A DNA stretch of 64,000 nucleotides. Origin: Pocillopora verrucosa. Lineage: Eukaryota; Cnidaria; Anthozoa; Scleractinia; Pocilloporidae. A model generated the notes under the pieces. The model did not search any database, had not been told where the DNA came from, and saw only the letters and a program-made list of their open reading frames with translations. Every line of letters starts with the position of its first letter. Within the stretch, counting starts at the first letter, position 1. Shown here piece by piece: positions 21,381 through 32,789 of the stretch. The stretch spans positions 4,930,571-4,994,570 of the forward strand of contig NC_089317.1 of the NCBI RefSeq assembly GCF_036669915.1, in the 5' to 3' direction. The translations under genes were made by a program, and so were the position numbers.

Positions 21381-23610
21381 CAAATGAGGGAAAACCCCTG
21401 TCACGAAATCAGTTCATCACAATCGTATTTATCTTCTGCAAAAAGCCCAGCCAAGTTGACAAGGTGCAATTATATTCCACAAGAGAGTACAAATTATCTT
21501 GTATTTGAACAATGCCATACACTCGAATAAATAAAGAATCTTTTAATACCCTTTGTGCCAGATGAAATTTGCTGATTTCGAAATAAAAGGCTTTAAAGCA
21601 TTTCTATAGTGAAATGCCAAAATAATGGGAGATGGAAATAGCTGGTTGGCGTAAATACGAAGGATACAAAATGGAGATCTTAGTATTGCTGAGGGCCATT
21701 TCAGTGATTTCCCAAGTATGTTGATGAACGTAGTTATTCAGAAATTGGTTCCCTTGAGTCCATGTAGAACTTAAGCTCTCCGAAATGTATCGGTTCTTCT
21801 GAAACAATTTCGAAGAATTCAAATCTCGTTGTTTATTTAGTAAACTTCCGGCACGACATGATTGTTTGATCGCAAGGTTTGTTTGACTTGAAAATACACA
21901 CTGGCATATATTTTTTTACAAACGGCTACACCTATTAAGTTTCACCCTCTTCATCCGACGTCAACCACACACTCATGAGTTATTTATAAGAGTAGAAAGG
22001 TGTAACTTATAGCAATCTGCCTTACTGACCTTCAGAGCCGTACGTTTCTTCTAGATAAGCGACAAACAATAGGATGTACAGCGAAATCTTCTGCATATCC
22101 ATGTCTACGTCTCAAAATAAGTTACTGTCGAATGAAGATTATGGTTTGTTGGTCTCAAAATTTCATTTCCTTTATTATGACGCAACAAAAAAACCCACTT
22201 TTACTTTCACTTTCACCTCTACTTTAGAGACGTGACATCCTACGTCTGTCAGCAATATCAGCAAGGTCAAGATAAAACAAAGGGTTGAACCCAAAAGAGT
22301 ACTTTCATTTCCATGTGGAATGGCCCACTACAGGTTGACCGCGTAATAGAGGAGAAATGGGGAGATTTACAAACAACGACGAGAGAAAACTCATTTGTAT
22401 GCTATAATTTACCACCTAATGTCCCAAAACTAGCTGAAAAATTCTACTAACTTCGAGTTCGGGAGATAAACAAGGATTAAATTTTGCATCAAAGATTATT
22501 CTTAGAACTATTCCAGTGTTTCTGCTTTGATTGATCGTTCGGTACAAGTAAAGGATAACACAAGCAGGCCGTTGGGACTCAGTAAAGGGTGATCGATCAC
22601 GTCTGCTTAACAGAGATGAACGCTAAATCTAGGCCATGTGGGAATTCGCTATTTTGAAAACCGACCGCTAATAAGAGGGCAACCACATAATACGGTGCCG
22701 CTTAAAACAGGCTTAATTTGTTCCCTAAATATCCTTCTAGCACCTGGGAATCGATTTTTGTTCAATAAAAAAGTAGCAGAGTACTCTAAATTTCACGCAC
22801 AGGCGTGATTTAGGAGAAGGAGGGCGGTCGGCAGTAAATTGACTGCTGTCATACGTGATAGGGTTTTAAAATAGTCAGAGGCAGCTGTGAACTGTGCGAG
22901 GAAAATGTTTGTTTAAAAAGACTTGACCTCGTCGATATAGTTTGCATTTTTTTGTGTGTTTAATGAACCATTCCTTTAGTATTTCCGTTGCGTTGTAATG
23001 TATCCGATATTCAGAAGATTAAGAGTGTTTTTTTAAATGAAATATCCACCTTTAAATTCGGGCTTTACTTCCCTCAGTAGTTTCATAGTTACTTCGCCAA
23101 CAAAACTATCACGTTGTTGAAAAAAAGTTTATTTTACACTTTTTATTCTACCTTGTACCATGGGTCAATAACTTTTCCATCGCAAACCAATTTTCTTACC
23201 ACGCTGAAAATTACGTCAAAAGCCGTCTTTATTTTTCTATCGGTTAAGGTTTGTGGGATATCTCATCAAACGTGTTAAGAGTTGTCAGTTCCCAGTTCCT
23301 TCTTGATGCAGGGTGTCTGCTTGCTAGATCAAGAATACGGGCTCAATTGTCTATTTTGAACTGCAGTGAGGCTAAGGTTGATCTTGTTATGATACAGACC
23401 TTGCTGCTTTTCAAATGCAAATTTGTTATCATGCTAACTAGATACGGATCTGGCACAATATTTCCAAGGTCGACGCCAAAAATGCTGGAATACGTTGCAG
23501 AGTCATTAACTATTCAGTACGGATTAAGTCCATCTCACGTCTCCTTTCAAGATGCAGATACCTCAGAAAGTTTTGGTGGTTTACAACATAAGTACTAACT
23601 GTAAGTACTA
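21381..23610 (-). repeat. Segmental duplication unit B
   Basis: Tandem relative of unit A with its own signal-peptide exon. Its right end contains 'aaaatgctggaatacgt' and 'gatgcagatacctcag', also found at the end of unit B'. The order A-B here equals A'-B' at 44.8-49.6 kb, so a two-unit block was duplicated together. Confidence 0.7.
22030..22102 (-). CDS. Signal-peptide exon, copy B
   Basis: An ATG-to-donor exon of exactly 73 nt (24 codons plus one base), the same length and phase as the first exon of the Ig gene. It encodes MDMQKISLYILLFVAY then LEETYGSE, and the donor is gtcagt. Its phase-1 donor could splice to the Ig exon at 18684, making it an alternative first exon, or it could belong to a gene whose body has been lost. 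Confidence 0.6.
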
Positions 23611-25340
23611 GCCTTGTTTTTGATTGGAAAGTCATACCTCGATTGCGCTGGTATGACATTCCTAGAGGTAAAAGGATACCAGTGATCAATGTATTTGATC
23701 TTAAGTCTGAGTGCCGCTAATACTTTAAAACATTGAAATTAAGGTCTGAGTTCATCACAGAGGACGTCGACATGTGGTAAAAATATTAGTTATGCAATCG
23801 CCTGCAGCTGAAATGACACTTTTTTTGCACACTAACGATCTCACGTCATAAGTGCGCGATGTCTGAACAGACAGACGGATAAATTGAATCTATTTATCAA
23901 GAAACGGCATTTCACTGTATCTCAGCCACTAAAAAGATAGTTTTTTTAAATTTGCTGATTTCCGCGTTATGAGAGTCCAAGGAGTAACCTCTGAAAATTG
24001 TCTTAAAATTTGTTAACGTACTCTACCACATGGTCGCCAGTCTGAATCTTGCGCAGCTACCTTGCCATTTACCTGCAATGTAGAAAAAATTAGAAACCCT
24101 CACCCCTCTTTATCAATCCTCCAGACGATCTGTTTGAATAACTAGGAGCTACAAGACATTCTTGACTCAAATGACCAATTTTTTGAAACAACCAGAGCAT
24201 CAGCTGCTTACGAACCGCGTGCTGTGCAGAAGCGAATATGGCCAGGTTACCAATTTTTTTCAAAATGGCGGCATCAAATTTTGGCACATTTGAGGAATTT
24301 GAATTTTCGGTTTTGCAGTTTTGGTTAATTTAAGATCGGTTTTCGGTTTTGGTGTTCATTGCGGTTTGGGTATTTTCCGTTTGAAAGCATTTGGTTATCA
24401 GTATTCGTAAAAATCACAAATGGGTTTTCAGATTTGGTATCCGATGTGATTTTGGATTTTTCCTATTTTGGTTCCGGTTTTCTTTCGATCTGAGAGGCAA
24501 TTATGATTTTGAATAGCTGCAAAATCTCTGTATGCACCACTTGTCACTGACTGTATCGGATCGATTAGAGTTTTGATAACTGGGATGTGAAAATTCTTTG
24601 GCTTTGACGGTTGTGAACCAATTTTTTGTGGTTTTGCGGTTTTGGATGATTTTTTTTTGCGGCTTTGCGGGTTCTAATAAACCCCACTGCCCCCATCTAT
24701 TTAGAGGGTGGCAAAGGGAAGGTTCCAATGACACATCACGCTGAATTTTTCTATTAAATCACTCATCACGGAGAATTATTTTAAAATAATCACGCGTCAC
24801 GTAAAAAGGAGTAAGTACGCTAAGCTAATACTGTAAGATTTCAACCTATCGAATGTATTTTTAAAAATCATATTGCATCCAACGTTTTTTATTCTGGAAT
24901 GAATTGTGTTCCACCAGTCATATTGCTTTTTGCTAGACAAATAAAGACGACTTACTTGTTGAAACTAGACGCTCTAAGAGCGTTTAATTGGGCTTCGTAT
25001 CGTACAGCCGTTTGGGTCGACATTCTTTCAGATCTTTTATTCCATGGATTCGGTTACTTTCTGGTCTTTCTACATACGATCTGAAGCACCACCACGACCA
25101 CGCAGTCGACAAAAAGAACACTGAAGGTCAGATTCCTTGCGCAAATTTTAACTATACTAACTTAGCCTGATTGTCTCACAATTGTTTGGACCTACCACGA
25201 AGATTAAGGACATCAAAGTCAAGCAAAGGTCAGCAAAGGTCACCTACCACGGAAATCTAATTAGTAAGTCTTGTAAATCACGCGTCATGCGCATGTAAAA
25301 TAGTAAATCACGCATCACATTGTGAATTTTGAGTCATCAC
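23611..25340. other. Intergenic; T/G-rich and 'atcacgcgtcac' repeats, no gene
   Basis: No supportable gene. At 24280-24690 there is T/G-rich sequence with many 'cggttttg'-type phrases, probably a decayed simple repeat. At 24730-24800 and 25270-25345 are clusters of 'atcacgcgtcacgtaa'-like phrases (one family, two patches). Short reading frames here have no recognisable domains. Confidence 0.45.
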
Positions 25341-25351
25341 GTGTCACGTAA

Positions 25352-25740
25352 TTATTTAGTATCTGGCGCAAATATCCCTTTTAAATATAAATAGAGACGT
25401 CTTAATTTGGCACTAAATGTAAGATTCGAGGCATCAGTTGAGTGAGTTTTACGAGTTTCTTCCTCCGTCTCCTCAGGATGTGAAACAATGGACGTGGGTT
25501 CCTGAACTTTATTCGTCAGGGCTAATTGAGAGGTGGTATTTAGTAACTGCGACAACAAAAAAAGAGGGGCTCTGACAGGGAAAGAGAGCAATTTCCCAAT
25601 AAGGCTTAAAAACCGTTGACTCTTGCGAACACAGCGGCCATGTACAACATCCTTTCCGTCCTCTGAAAAGAAAAACTCCCAATCTCCATTTCCAGCTTGA
25701 ATGATAAACTGAAGAATGAGGTTTTGAAATTTGAAGAGTG
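25352..25740 (-). CDS. GDWxYF-family exon, divergent member
   Basis: An open frame of about 130 codons that begins at a possible acceptor (ttgtag, 25741) and ends in a stop at 25352. It carries IIQAGNGDWEFFFSEDGKD and CVRKSQRF, aligning with KSGAGDWEYYFSQDDN and C.RKPW of the copy at 36.6 kb, followed by a hydrophobic stretch (LLSFPVRAPLFLLSQLL) where that copy has its presumed TM helix. A 50-residue tail rich in Glu and Thr is unique to it. Only the second half of the domain is present. Upstream in the same orientation lie a zinc-knuckle-like exon piece (about 27.0 kb) and an intact first exon (29864-29989), so this may be the last exon of a minus-strand gene. Function unknown. Confidence 0.5.
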
Positions 25741-25759
25741 CTACAAAGGGTTTTTTTGT

Positions 25760-26200
25760 TTACAGTATTCAGCTTTCTACGTATTTGTTCAAGCGTGAAA
25801 CACGCAAGTTTGTGTACACACCGTCACATTACCGTGTTTATGTTTCTGCACGTACACACTACCTTTAATCAAGATTTATTTTCCGTCAAATCCTGTTAAA
25901 CATCGTTTGCAAAGCTTTCTCACGCGCTCAAATTAAATTCGATGCTTGACAGTGGTGCGACAGTTTGTCTACTTAAAGTTGTATACTTCACGCGTGAACA
26001 AACAACGAAAAATTGAGCCGTTCACTACGTTTTGTTTGGAAACGAATTGCCGCCACAAAACTTGTTGATCAAATTAAAGATTCTGATCCCGAAATTTAGT
26101 AGTGACAGCCTGGGAAAAAATTAGCCTTAATAAAAGCGTACGAATTTACCCTGAAAGCTGAAAAATTATTTTGAACCCTGATAATTAAAACAGGGAATCT
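25760..26200. other. Intergenic, nothing recognised
   Basis: AT-rich sequence between the divergent GDWxYF exon and the minisatellite. No domain-bearing frame, RNA gene or repeat was recognised, although the upstream part of the GDWxYF domain could be hidden here as a further exon. Confidence 0.35.
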
Positions 26201-26218
26201 TTAAAAGCGGGGAATCTT

Positions 26219-26462
26219 TCCCCCATTCCCCCATTCCCCCATTCCCCCATTCCTCCATTCCTCCATTCCTCCATTCCTCCATTCCCCCATTCCTCCATTC
26301 CCCCATTCCTCCATTCCCCCATTCCTCCATTCCTCCATTCCTCCATTCCCCCATTCCCCCATTCCTCCATTCCTCCATTCCTCCATTCCTCCATTCCTCC
26401 ATTCCTCCATTCCTCCATTCTCCCATTCCCACATTCCCACATTCCCACATTCTCCCATTCCC
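26219..26462. repeat. 8-bp minisatellite (attcctcc / attccccc)
   Basis: About 30 head-to-tail 8 bp units of two main variants, attcctcc and attccccc, with a few attcccac and attctccc units at the right end. The minus strand is open in three frames and reads as Gly-Met-Glu-Trp-Arg-Asn-type repeats, a consequence of the repeat and not evidence of a gene. Length is likely polymorphic. Confidence 0.9.
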
Positions 26463-26479
26463 CGTTCCCTATTTTAAAG

Positions 26480-29345
26480 ATAGAATGCAAATGTTGGTGT
26501 TTCTATCATTTTTGGGTAGTTTTAAATCGTGGAGTTAAGTCAGACAACCGTAACATTACTGAGGCAGCTGACTTTTTTGTCCTTTTTGTGGCTATCAGGG
26601 TTTTTCCCTATCATAATTGACTCTAATTTTGATTGAACCGAAACTCACGTCTCGAGAAAAAGCAAATGATCAATTCATGAAAGCGTCACGCGTTGTGTGA
26701 CTGGGTGTTACGTTACAAGTGGAACAGTTGAGAATTTGAACACGTTATGAGGAATAGTATGGGGAACGGAATATGGTCGATTTACATCGATAAATATTTC
26801 GAAAGTTCGAAGTTCGTCTTTTGACAGGAATGACAGTGATGGAAAAGCAAGCTTTAAACGGCAGAGATCGCCAGAAACCACAGCGAACACACAAGATGAG
26901 AGTACGTGTAAAATGTTTATATTTTGAAATATTTATCGTTGTAAATCGACCATATTGTCCAGGTCCACAGCGATGACAAACGATCGAGATATGACCACTA
27001 CGGTATCTCAGCTTCTCAATTTTAAAACAGCCATGAGAGGTCTAAGGGCTAAGATCATTATATTTTTTATTCCATACGCGGTATGAATAGTACTGCATCT
27101 TGTTAAATATGGAAATGCATTGGGTAGCTGCGGAGCACTCTTTTACGATCTCAACTCTTGACTCGCAAGAAATTACAGTTTACCACAGGTGGCCTAAAGT
27201 CATTTTGCGAGGCGAATCAGCTCGTGCACAAGACTCCTGCTACGAATGATGTTGACTTAAACCTGTTTTAAACTTTGCATTCTGGATATGGGCCAAATAT
27301 AATCCCGACTCGAGTAGGCTCTGGTGAAATAAGAAAACATTCCACTAAATTGTATGATGTCTTTGCATTGTCGGAAATGAGACTAGAGAGTCTGCTATGA
27401 TCCGAAACCTCATGTTTTAATTTGTTATAAATCAACTTGGTTTCCCACTCTCTCACACCTTTCAAGTCTCACGCTCTGGTCTCTCTCATTTTAAATATAT
27501 AATACGATCCTATTGCTCAATCATCTGTCATTCATCGCGAAAAATCAACCGGAAATCAATTAACGCTGATAATCTCTCACAGCAAAGAAAATGACTTTTC
27601 TAGGCTTACTTTGTTATAGAGAAATGTCACAATAAATTAAAGTTATGTTATAAAATTTGTTATTGTTATAAAATGGCGTATAAATATTACAAACGATCCA
27701 TTTACATATGAAAATTTTGAGCACTGGATCACTTATAACAGCTTCAATCTAGGGCTCGATCACTTTAAACGTAGCAGTGATTGTGGGCGTGTCATCTTTT
27801 ATAATTCTTTTGAATCTCACTCGAAAGTTAAAACTACCCAAAAATGATAGAAACACCAACATTTGCATTCTGCACATATGACTAAACATTGCATGAATTG
27901 AGAACTGCACTAGGAGGCCTTCCATTTGATTGTATGATGTTTATCAATGACGTGAAAATGTCAGATGATATAATAGTTGATTCGTGTCCAAATGTTAATA
28001 AATAGAGTGAAAATTTTACAAGACTTTTGATTGATTTCATTTATAAGCTAACTCTTTTATTTTGTCCTCAATTCTATCCTTAATTTGTTTCCAAACAATT
28101 TTTTTGGTTAATTATTAATGTATTTATTTTTAGATAATTCAATACTATTATAATTTCCGACTCTCAACAACTTACAAATTTTTCGAAAAATATAAATTAT
28201 GCTGATTATTCTCTCACGATTTTTATTTTGAATAACATCTTGTCAATCGCTTCAAATATTTGATGAGTTTGCCATTTCTTTTGTTGACTTCATTATATAA
28301 ATTTTGATTTTAAAAATCACCTCATGGATTCTACATGTTTTTTTGATAAATACTCTTCTTTTGAATTTTGTAACCATTTTCATGATAGCCAATATATTTT
28401 GATGCATCTTTACAACCATGACCCAGACCACATCCATTACAAACGTACTAGTCATTATAAAAAATCATCTCCATTTTATAACCACATGGTTCTCTTCTGA
28501 AATTATTGACATAATTTTCTATGCCTTTCAAACAAAACGGACAGTTAATTTATCCATTTTCATTGATTATTTCATCGTCTATTTCAAAATTGCAATTATT
28601 GTAGCTCATATAATATGATGAGATTCTTTTTTAATATATCAAAAAATGAAATGAGATTACAAGATAATCACCATGAATAAAAAAAAAATTTTGGTGATTT
28701 TGGATGAAATCACAAGATGAATTATTTTATGAATACTATAGATTAGGATTTTTCAAAATTGCAATAGATCATATAATATGATGACATTATTTTTTTCATA
28801 CATTATAAAATAAAATGTGATCATGAGATGATCACCTTTGATGAAAAAGTTTTGGAACTAGTTTGGAATTTTTTTCAAATATATAGTTTGACCTCTGAAT
28901 CATCATCGTGGGGGGTGAAATGGGTGATCTGAAATTGGGTGTGAGAGATCGCCACGACAGCCACGCATTGGTAGCTGCTCAGCATTCTTTTACGACCTCA
29001 CTCATGACTTGCAACAAATTACAGTTTGCCGCAGGTGGCCTAGGGTCATTTTACAAGACGAATCAGCCCATGCACACAACTCCTGCTGCGAATGATGTTG
29101 ACTCCAGCTTGTTTTAAACATTGCATTTTGCATATGCACCAAATTTAATCTCTGGTGAAATGAGAAAACATTTTACTAAATCGCATAATGTCTTGGCATG
29201 AAGAAAATGGCTTTCTAGGCTTACTTTTGCAACAGAAGTATTGTTGTTGTTAAAGAGAAATGTCATAATAAAGTCACAGGTAGAGGATCTTAATTCCGAT
29301 TTCCTTCTCATCGCCGATCTCATCAGTATGCTGGACTAGCTTCTA
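26480..29345 (-). repeat. Inverted copy of the duplication mosaic
   Basis: Reading the minus strand from 29.35 to 26.95 kb, blocks occur in the same order as on the plus strand at 39.1-40.5 kb: 'tgttgcaaaagtaagcc' block, 'gtcatgagtgaggtcg' block, AT-rich spacer, zinc-ribbon ORF remnant (28615-28250), 'gatagaaacaccaacatttg' block, 'gatcactttaaacgtag' block, a second copy of the first two blocks, then an exon-like piece encoding RYRSGHISIVCHRCG (about 27.0 kb). Part of the same order is present at 30.4-31.85 kb, plus strand. Together they make a large inverted duplication with diverged arms. Confidence 0.65.
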
Positions 29346-29405
29346 ACGCATTTCCGTGGTTAAGGCACCATGGGAAGGTCTGACGTTCAAATTCTGAACG
29401 AAGTC
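29345..29405 (+). repeat. tRNA-like SINE fragment
   Basis: A-box-like 'ttccgtggttaaggc' and B-box-like 'gacgttcaaattctg' about 20 bases apart. The same piece occurs inverted near 39000-39060 and at 61870-61935, each inside another copy of the duplicated GDWxYF intron sequence, so it was carried along by the duplications. Confidence 0.45.
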
Positions 29406-29568
29406 TCAGATTATTTTTTCAGGTTCCTAGCTTGCTCGTTTTGAAATAAAGTGCATATTTTCTTATGGTATTCTATTGAGGGGTTGCCGAGCTACCCTCG
29501 GAAATCTCCACCACTTACGAGTTTAAGTTTACTCGAAGGATTGGGCATCGATCGCGCATGATGTTGAG

Positions 29569-29760
29569 TTGATGAACTCGGTAAAACTGAAAACTTCCCT
29601 TGACTTTCAAGAAGAGATTGACGACAGTTTGATATCGAAACTCGTATCGACCAAGTCGGCTAAAGGATTCATTGAGACAATGGGGCTTAGTTTAAAGCTC
29701 CTTAGGTCCATATATGTCAATCACAGTTTCGCGAAGACGACGAAAATTTAACTTACTGAA
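29569..29760 (+). other. ORF antisense to the GDWxYF gene intron
   Basis: An open frame of about 60 codons containing LDFQEEIDDSLISKLVSTKS and GFIETMGLSLKLLRSIY. It is helical in appearance and resembles, loosely, a death-fold segment. Diverged copies occur inverted at 34.6-34.8 and 38.7-38.9 kb but carry disruptions. Because it runs opposite to the presumed gene direction of its own copy, it may be meaningless; no function is assigned. Confidence 0.25.
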
Positions 29761-29863
29761 GAGAAGAAGTCCAATTCAAAAGGAACAAATTTCGTTGAAT
29801 TTCATCACTGGATTATTTACAGTTTGATTTCTTAATCGGAGATAAAGAGAGAGTTATACTTAC

Positions 29864-29989
29864 TGGTAACATTCTATTGTTATTAATGATATTTCCCATT
29901 GTGCCGTCTTTGAAAGCTCGAAGAAACTCACGAAGACCAGACGAAATGGCGAACAATAGTGCCATATTCAGCTTGAACACACTAAACAT
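29864..29989 (-). CDS. Candidate first exon of a GDWxYF-family gene
   Basis: An ATG-to-donor frame of exactly 42 codons: MFSVFKLNMALLFAI, then a helical part FLRAFKDGTMGNIINNN and RMLP immediately before gtaagt. It ends in phase 0, and the terminal exon at 36643 starts in phase 0 (GFPEE). Related pieces are on the plus strand near 38.45-38.57 kb (same end ...RMLP and gtaagt) and 34.4-34.5 kb (donor mutated to ataagc). About 200 bp upstream is also conserved among copies, as expected of a duplicated promoter. Confidence 0.5.
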
Positions 29990-30377
29990 GTCATTTATAT
30001 ACAAACGAAATGTCCTTGTATGTTACTTAATTTACATGAAATATCGTTACACCTCTAACCGTTTCCGGCTAACTCAGGACAAACAGCTTGGCTAAATCCC
30101 TGCGTGAATCACAATTTGCAGCTTTTGGTCCAGAAGCGTTTGTGATCGGAGAGGCTGTCTGTAGATCATGTGGTCAAGTCAGACATTGTATCGTCTTTGA
30201 TATCAAAGACTTTTGATATTTAGAATTTTGCCAGTAAGTATAACTCTCTCTTTAGCTCCGATTAAGAGATCAAACTGTAAATAATCTGTTCATGAAATTC
30301 AAGGAAATTTGTCCCTTTCGAATTGGACTTCTGCTTTTCAGTAAGCTAAATTTACAATTAGACAACCTCAATATTAT

Positions 30378-30800
30378 ATGAGCTATTGCAATTTTGAAAT
30401 ACACGATGAAATAATCAATGAATATGGACATATTTACTTTCCGTTTTGTTTGAATGGCATAAACGATTATGTCAGAAATAACAGAGGAGAACCATGTTGT
30501 TATGAAATGGAGATGATTTTTTATAATGACAAGTACGTTTGTAATGGACGTGGCCCGGTTCATGGTTATAAAAATGCATCAGAATATATTGACAATTATG
30601 AAAATGGTTACAAAACTCAAAAGAAGAGTATTAATCAAAGAAAGTATAGAGGCAATGAAGTGATTTTAGAAATCAATATTGTAACTAACAAAGGAAGATG
30701 GAAAACTCATCAAATATTTAAAGAGTTTGACAAGATATTATTAAAAATGGGAATCAAAAGAGAAGAACTAACAATTTTATTCTCTGAAAATCTTTTTTAA
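30378..30800 (+). CDS. Small ORF with zinc-ribbon-like ancestry, 140 aa
   Basis: Intact 140-codon frame starting MSYCNFEIHDEIINEYG. It is rich in Lys, Asn and Tyr, with a Cys pair around CC (residue 39) and single Cys residues nearby. The inverted degenerate copy at 28615-28250 preserves CPFC and CNGCG, so the ancestral domain probably was a four-Cys zinc ribbon that this copy has partly lost. Lysine-rich, AT-biased composition differs from the host exons and hints at a mobile or viral source, but this is conjecture. A 5' fragment of a third copy is at 39.79-39.86 kb. It may be a decaying domain carried by the duplication mosaic. Confidence 0.4.
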   Translation: MSYCNFEIHDEIINEYGHIYFPFCLNGINDYVRNNRGEPCCYEMEMIFYNDKYVCNGRGPVHGYKNASEYIDNYENGYKTQKKSINQRKYRGNEVILEINIVTNKGRWKTHQIFKEFDKILLKMGIKREELTILFSENLF

Positions 30801-31089
30801 AATTTTGAAAATCAAAAATTGTAATAGTATTGAATTATCTAAAAAATAAACACAATAATAAACCAAAAAATTGTTTGGAAACAAATTTTGGATAGAATTG
30901 TGGACAAAATAAAAGAGAGAGCTTATATATGAAATCATTAAAAAAATCTTGTCATATTGTTCATTGTAGTTATCATTATTTGGACATTGATCAACTATTA
31001 TATCGTCTAACATTTTCATGTCATTGATAAACAATATATGATCAAATGGAAGGCCTGTCAGTGTTGCCTTCAATTCATGCAATGTTTTG

Positions 31090-31860
31090 GCATATGCACA
31101 AATGCAAATGTTATTGTTTCTATCATTTTCGGGTAGTTTTTAACTTCCAAATGAAATTTCAAAAGAATTAAAAAAAGATGACACGCTCACGATCACTGCT
31201 ACGTTTAACGTGATCAAGCCTGAAATTGCAGCTGTTATAAGTGATCCAGTGCTCAAATTTGTCATAAGTAAATTTCATTGTTTGTAATATTTATACGCCA
31301 TGTTATATTAGTAACACAATTTATAATATAACTTTATTGTGGCATTTCTCTACAACAACAACAATACTTCTGTTGCAAAAGTAAGCCTAGAAAGCCATTT
31401 TCTTCATGCCAAGACATTATGCGATTTAGTGAAATGTTTTCTCGTTTCATCGGAGCTGACTCAAGTTGGGATTATATTTGGCGCATATATCCAGTATGCA
31501 ATATTTAAAACAGGCTTGATTCAACATTATTAGGAGCATGAGTCATGTGCATGTGCTGATTCACCTTGTAAAATGACTCCTGGCCACCTGTGGTAAATTG
31601 AATTTCTGTGGGTCATGAGTTGAGGTCGTAAAAAAAATGCTCAGCAGCTACCCAATGCATTTCCATATTTAACAAGATGCAGTAATTCAAACCACGTATG
31701 CAATAGAAAATATAATGATCTTAGCCCTCAGACCTCTCATAGCTGTTTTAAAATTGAAGAGCTGAGATATCGCAGTGATCATATCTTGATTGTTTGCCCT
31801 CTTTGTGGACTTGAAGAAATTCGATTCCTGAAAAGACTTGGTACAGCACGTGGGTTGAGT
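31090..31860 (+). repeat. Plus-strand arm of the duplication mosaic
   Basis: Contains in order 'gcaaatgttattgtttc', 'gtgatccagtgctcaa', 'acttctgttgcaaaag', 'cacctgtggtaaattg' and an exon-like piece LRYRSDHILIVCPLCG (31745-31850) before a possible donor gtgggt. The 26.95-27.86 kb segment is its inverted counterpart, and 39.87-40.48 kb a direct one. Confidence 0.6.
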
Positions 31861-32042
31861 GTCTTTCCCCTTTTTTTTCCCTTGGCCGAATGGTTCTCAG
31901 GATGTTTATCTATGATTATTGAAAATTTCAAGGGTTTCCAAAATAATTAAAAATCAGAGTGAAGAAAATAACTGTTTCCCTTTTCATTTCCTTCCCCCCT
32001 GGTTTTCTTAAGACATTTATGTACTATTATTTAAAATTTCAG

Positions 32043-32490
32043 GGATTCCTAGAAGAATTAATAATCAAAGTGAAGAAAATAAACCCACATATTGTTGCAG
32101 AGAAGATTGAATCGCTACAGAAAGGAAATGCATTTTTAAGTCTCAGTGAATTCGATCAGATGCAAGTCAAATTTTTAAAAGAGGCCATCCAATCTCTTTC
32201 CACAAGCATTGGATGATAGAGCCGATCTTGAAAATGAAGCTTTCATATTTGCCCCGCCAGGCACCCAGTTGGTCATCATATCTGGAAAAGGTGATTGGGA
32301 ATACTATTTTTCCCAGCACAATAACAACAAAATAACCGGTAGATGTAACAGCAAGCCTTGGGAGTACTATGTGAGGGACGGGGTCAAATTCACTTTTTGT
32401 AAAATCCCTCAACTCTTGTCAACTGAACTTTCAGTTGTCGAAAGAGTAAAACATTTAGTGAATGCTTTTGAAAATCTTCATAAAACGTAA
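32043..32490 (+). pseudogene. GDWxYF-family terminal exon, frameshifted copy
   Basis: Starts after acceptor aatttcag with GFLEELIIKVKK and has one domain (LSEFDQMQVKFLKEAIQSL; GKGDWEYYFSQHNNNKIT; KPWEYYV) and a hydrophobic C-terminus. One inserted base near 32197, relative to the intact copy at 36.8 kb, breaks the frame within the ...AIQSLP region; the second half is open and ends at TAA 32488-32490. Its 3' flank, with an AATAAA near 32517, is similar to the flank of the intact copy. The upstream acceptor segment is duplicated in tandem (31.87-32.05 kb). Confidence 0.7.
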
Positions 32491-32789
32491 AAGTAATTAG
32501 TTGCATACATAGACGAATAAACATTTCTCATTAGCATATTGGCCTCGTTAATTGAAGTAACCTATTAATTGAATTAATTGAAGTAGAACTATTCAAAGAC
32601 GCATATTTCTTGTTAAAATAATGAAACATTAAAATGCTCTGACTTTGCCCGAAAATGTCAAAAGTTGTATTTCTCAGGTTTTTTTATTTCGAAATTTTCT
32701 GGAAATTTCGTTTGTATATAAATATACAAATTTGTTATGTTTTGTGTGTGGGTTTGCAGCTGATTTTAGATATCTGAATAGAGGGTGTT

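Noticed and set aside
23251-23598. Plus-strand frame with MLEYVAESLT
   Set aside because: A related sequence at 49.5 kb has a shifted frame, so coding constraint is not supported.
26219-26462. CRISPR-like array
   Set aside because: Units are contiguous 8-mers with no spacers, in a eukaryotic genome.
26166-26490. Three long minus-strand frames with Met-Glu-Glu-Trp-Arg-Asn-Gly repeats
   Set aside because: They follow from an 8 bp DNA repeat lacking stops; no start context, domain or splice support.
30777-31082. Minus-strand frame rich in Phe and Ile
   Set aside because: AT-rich complement in the duplicated block; not open in the other copies.
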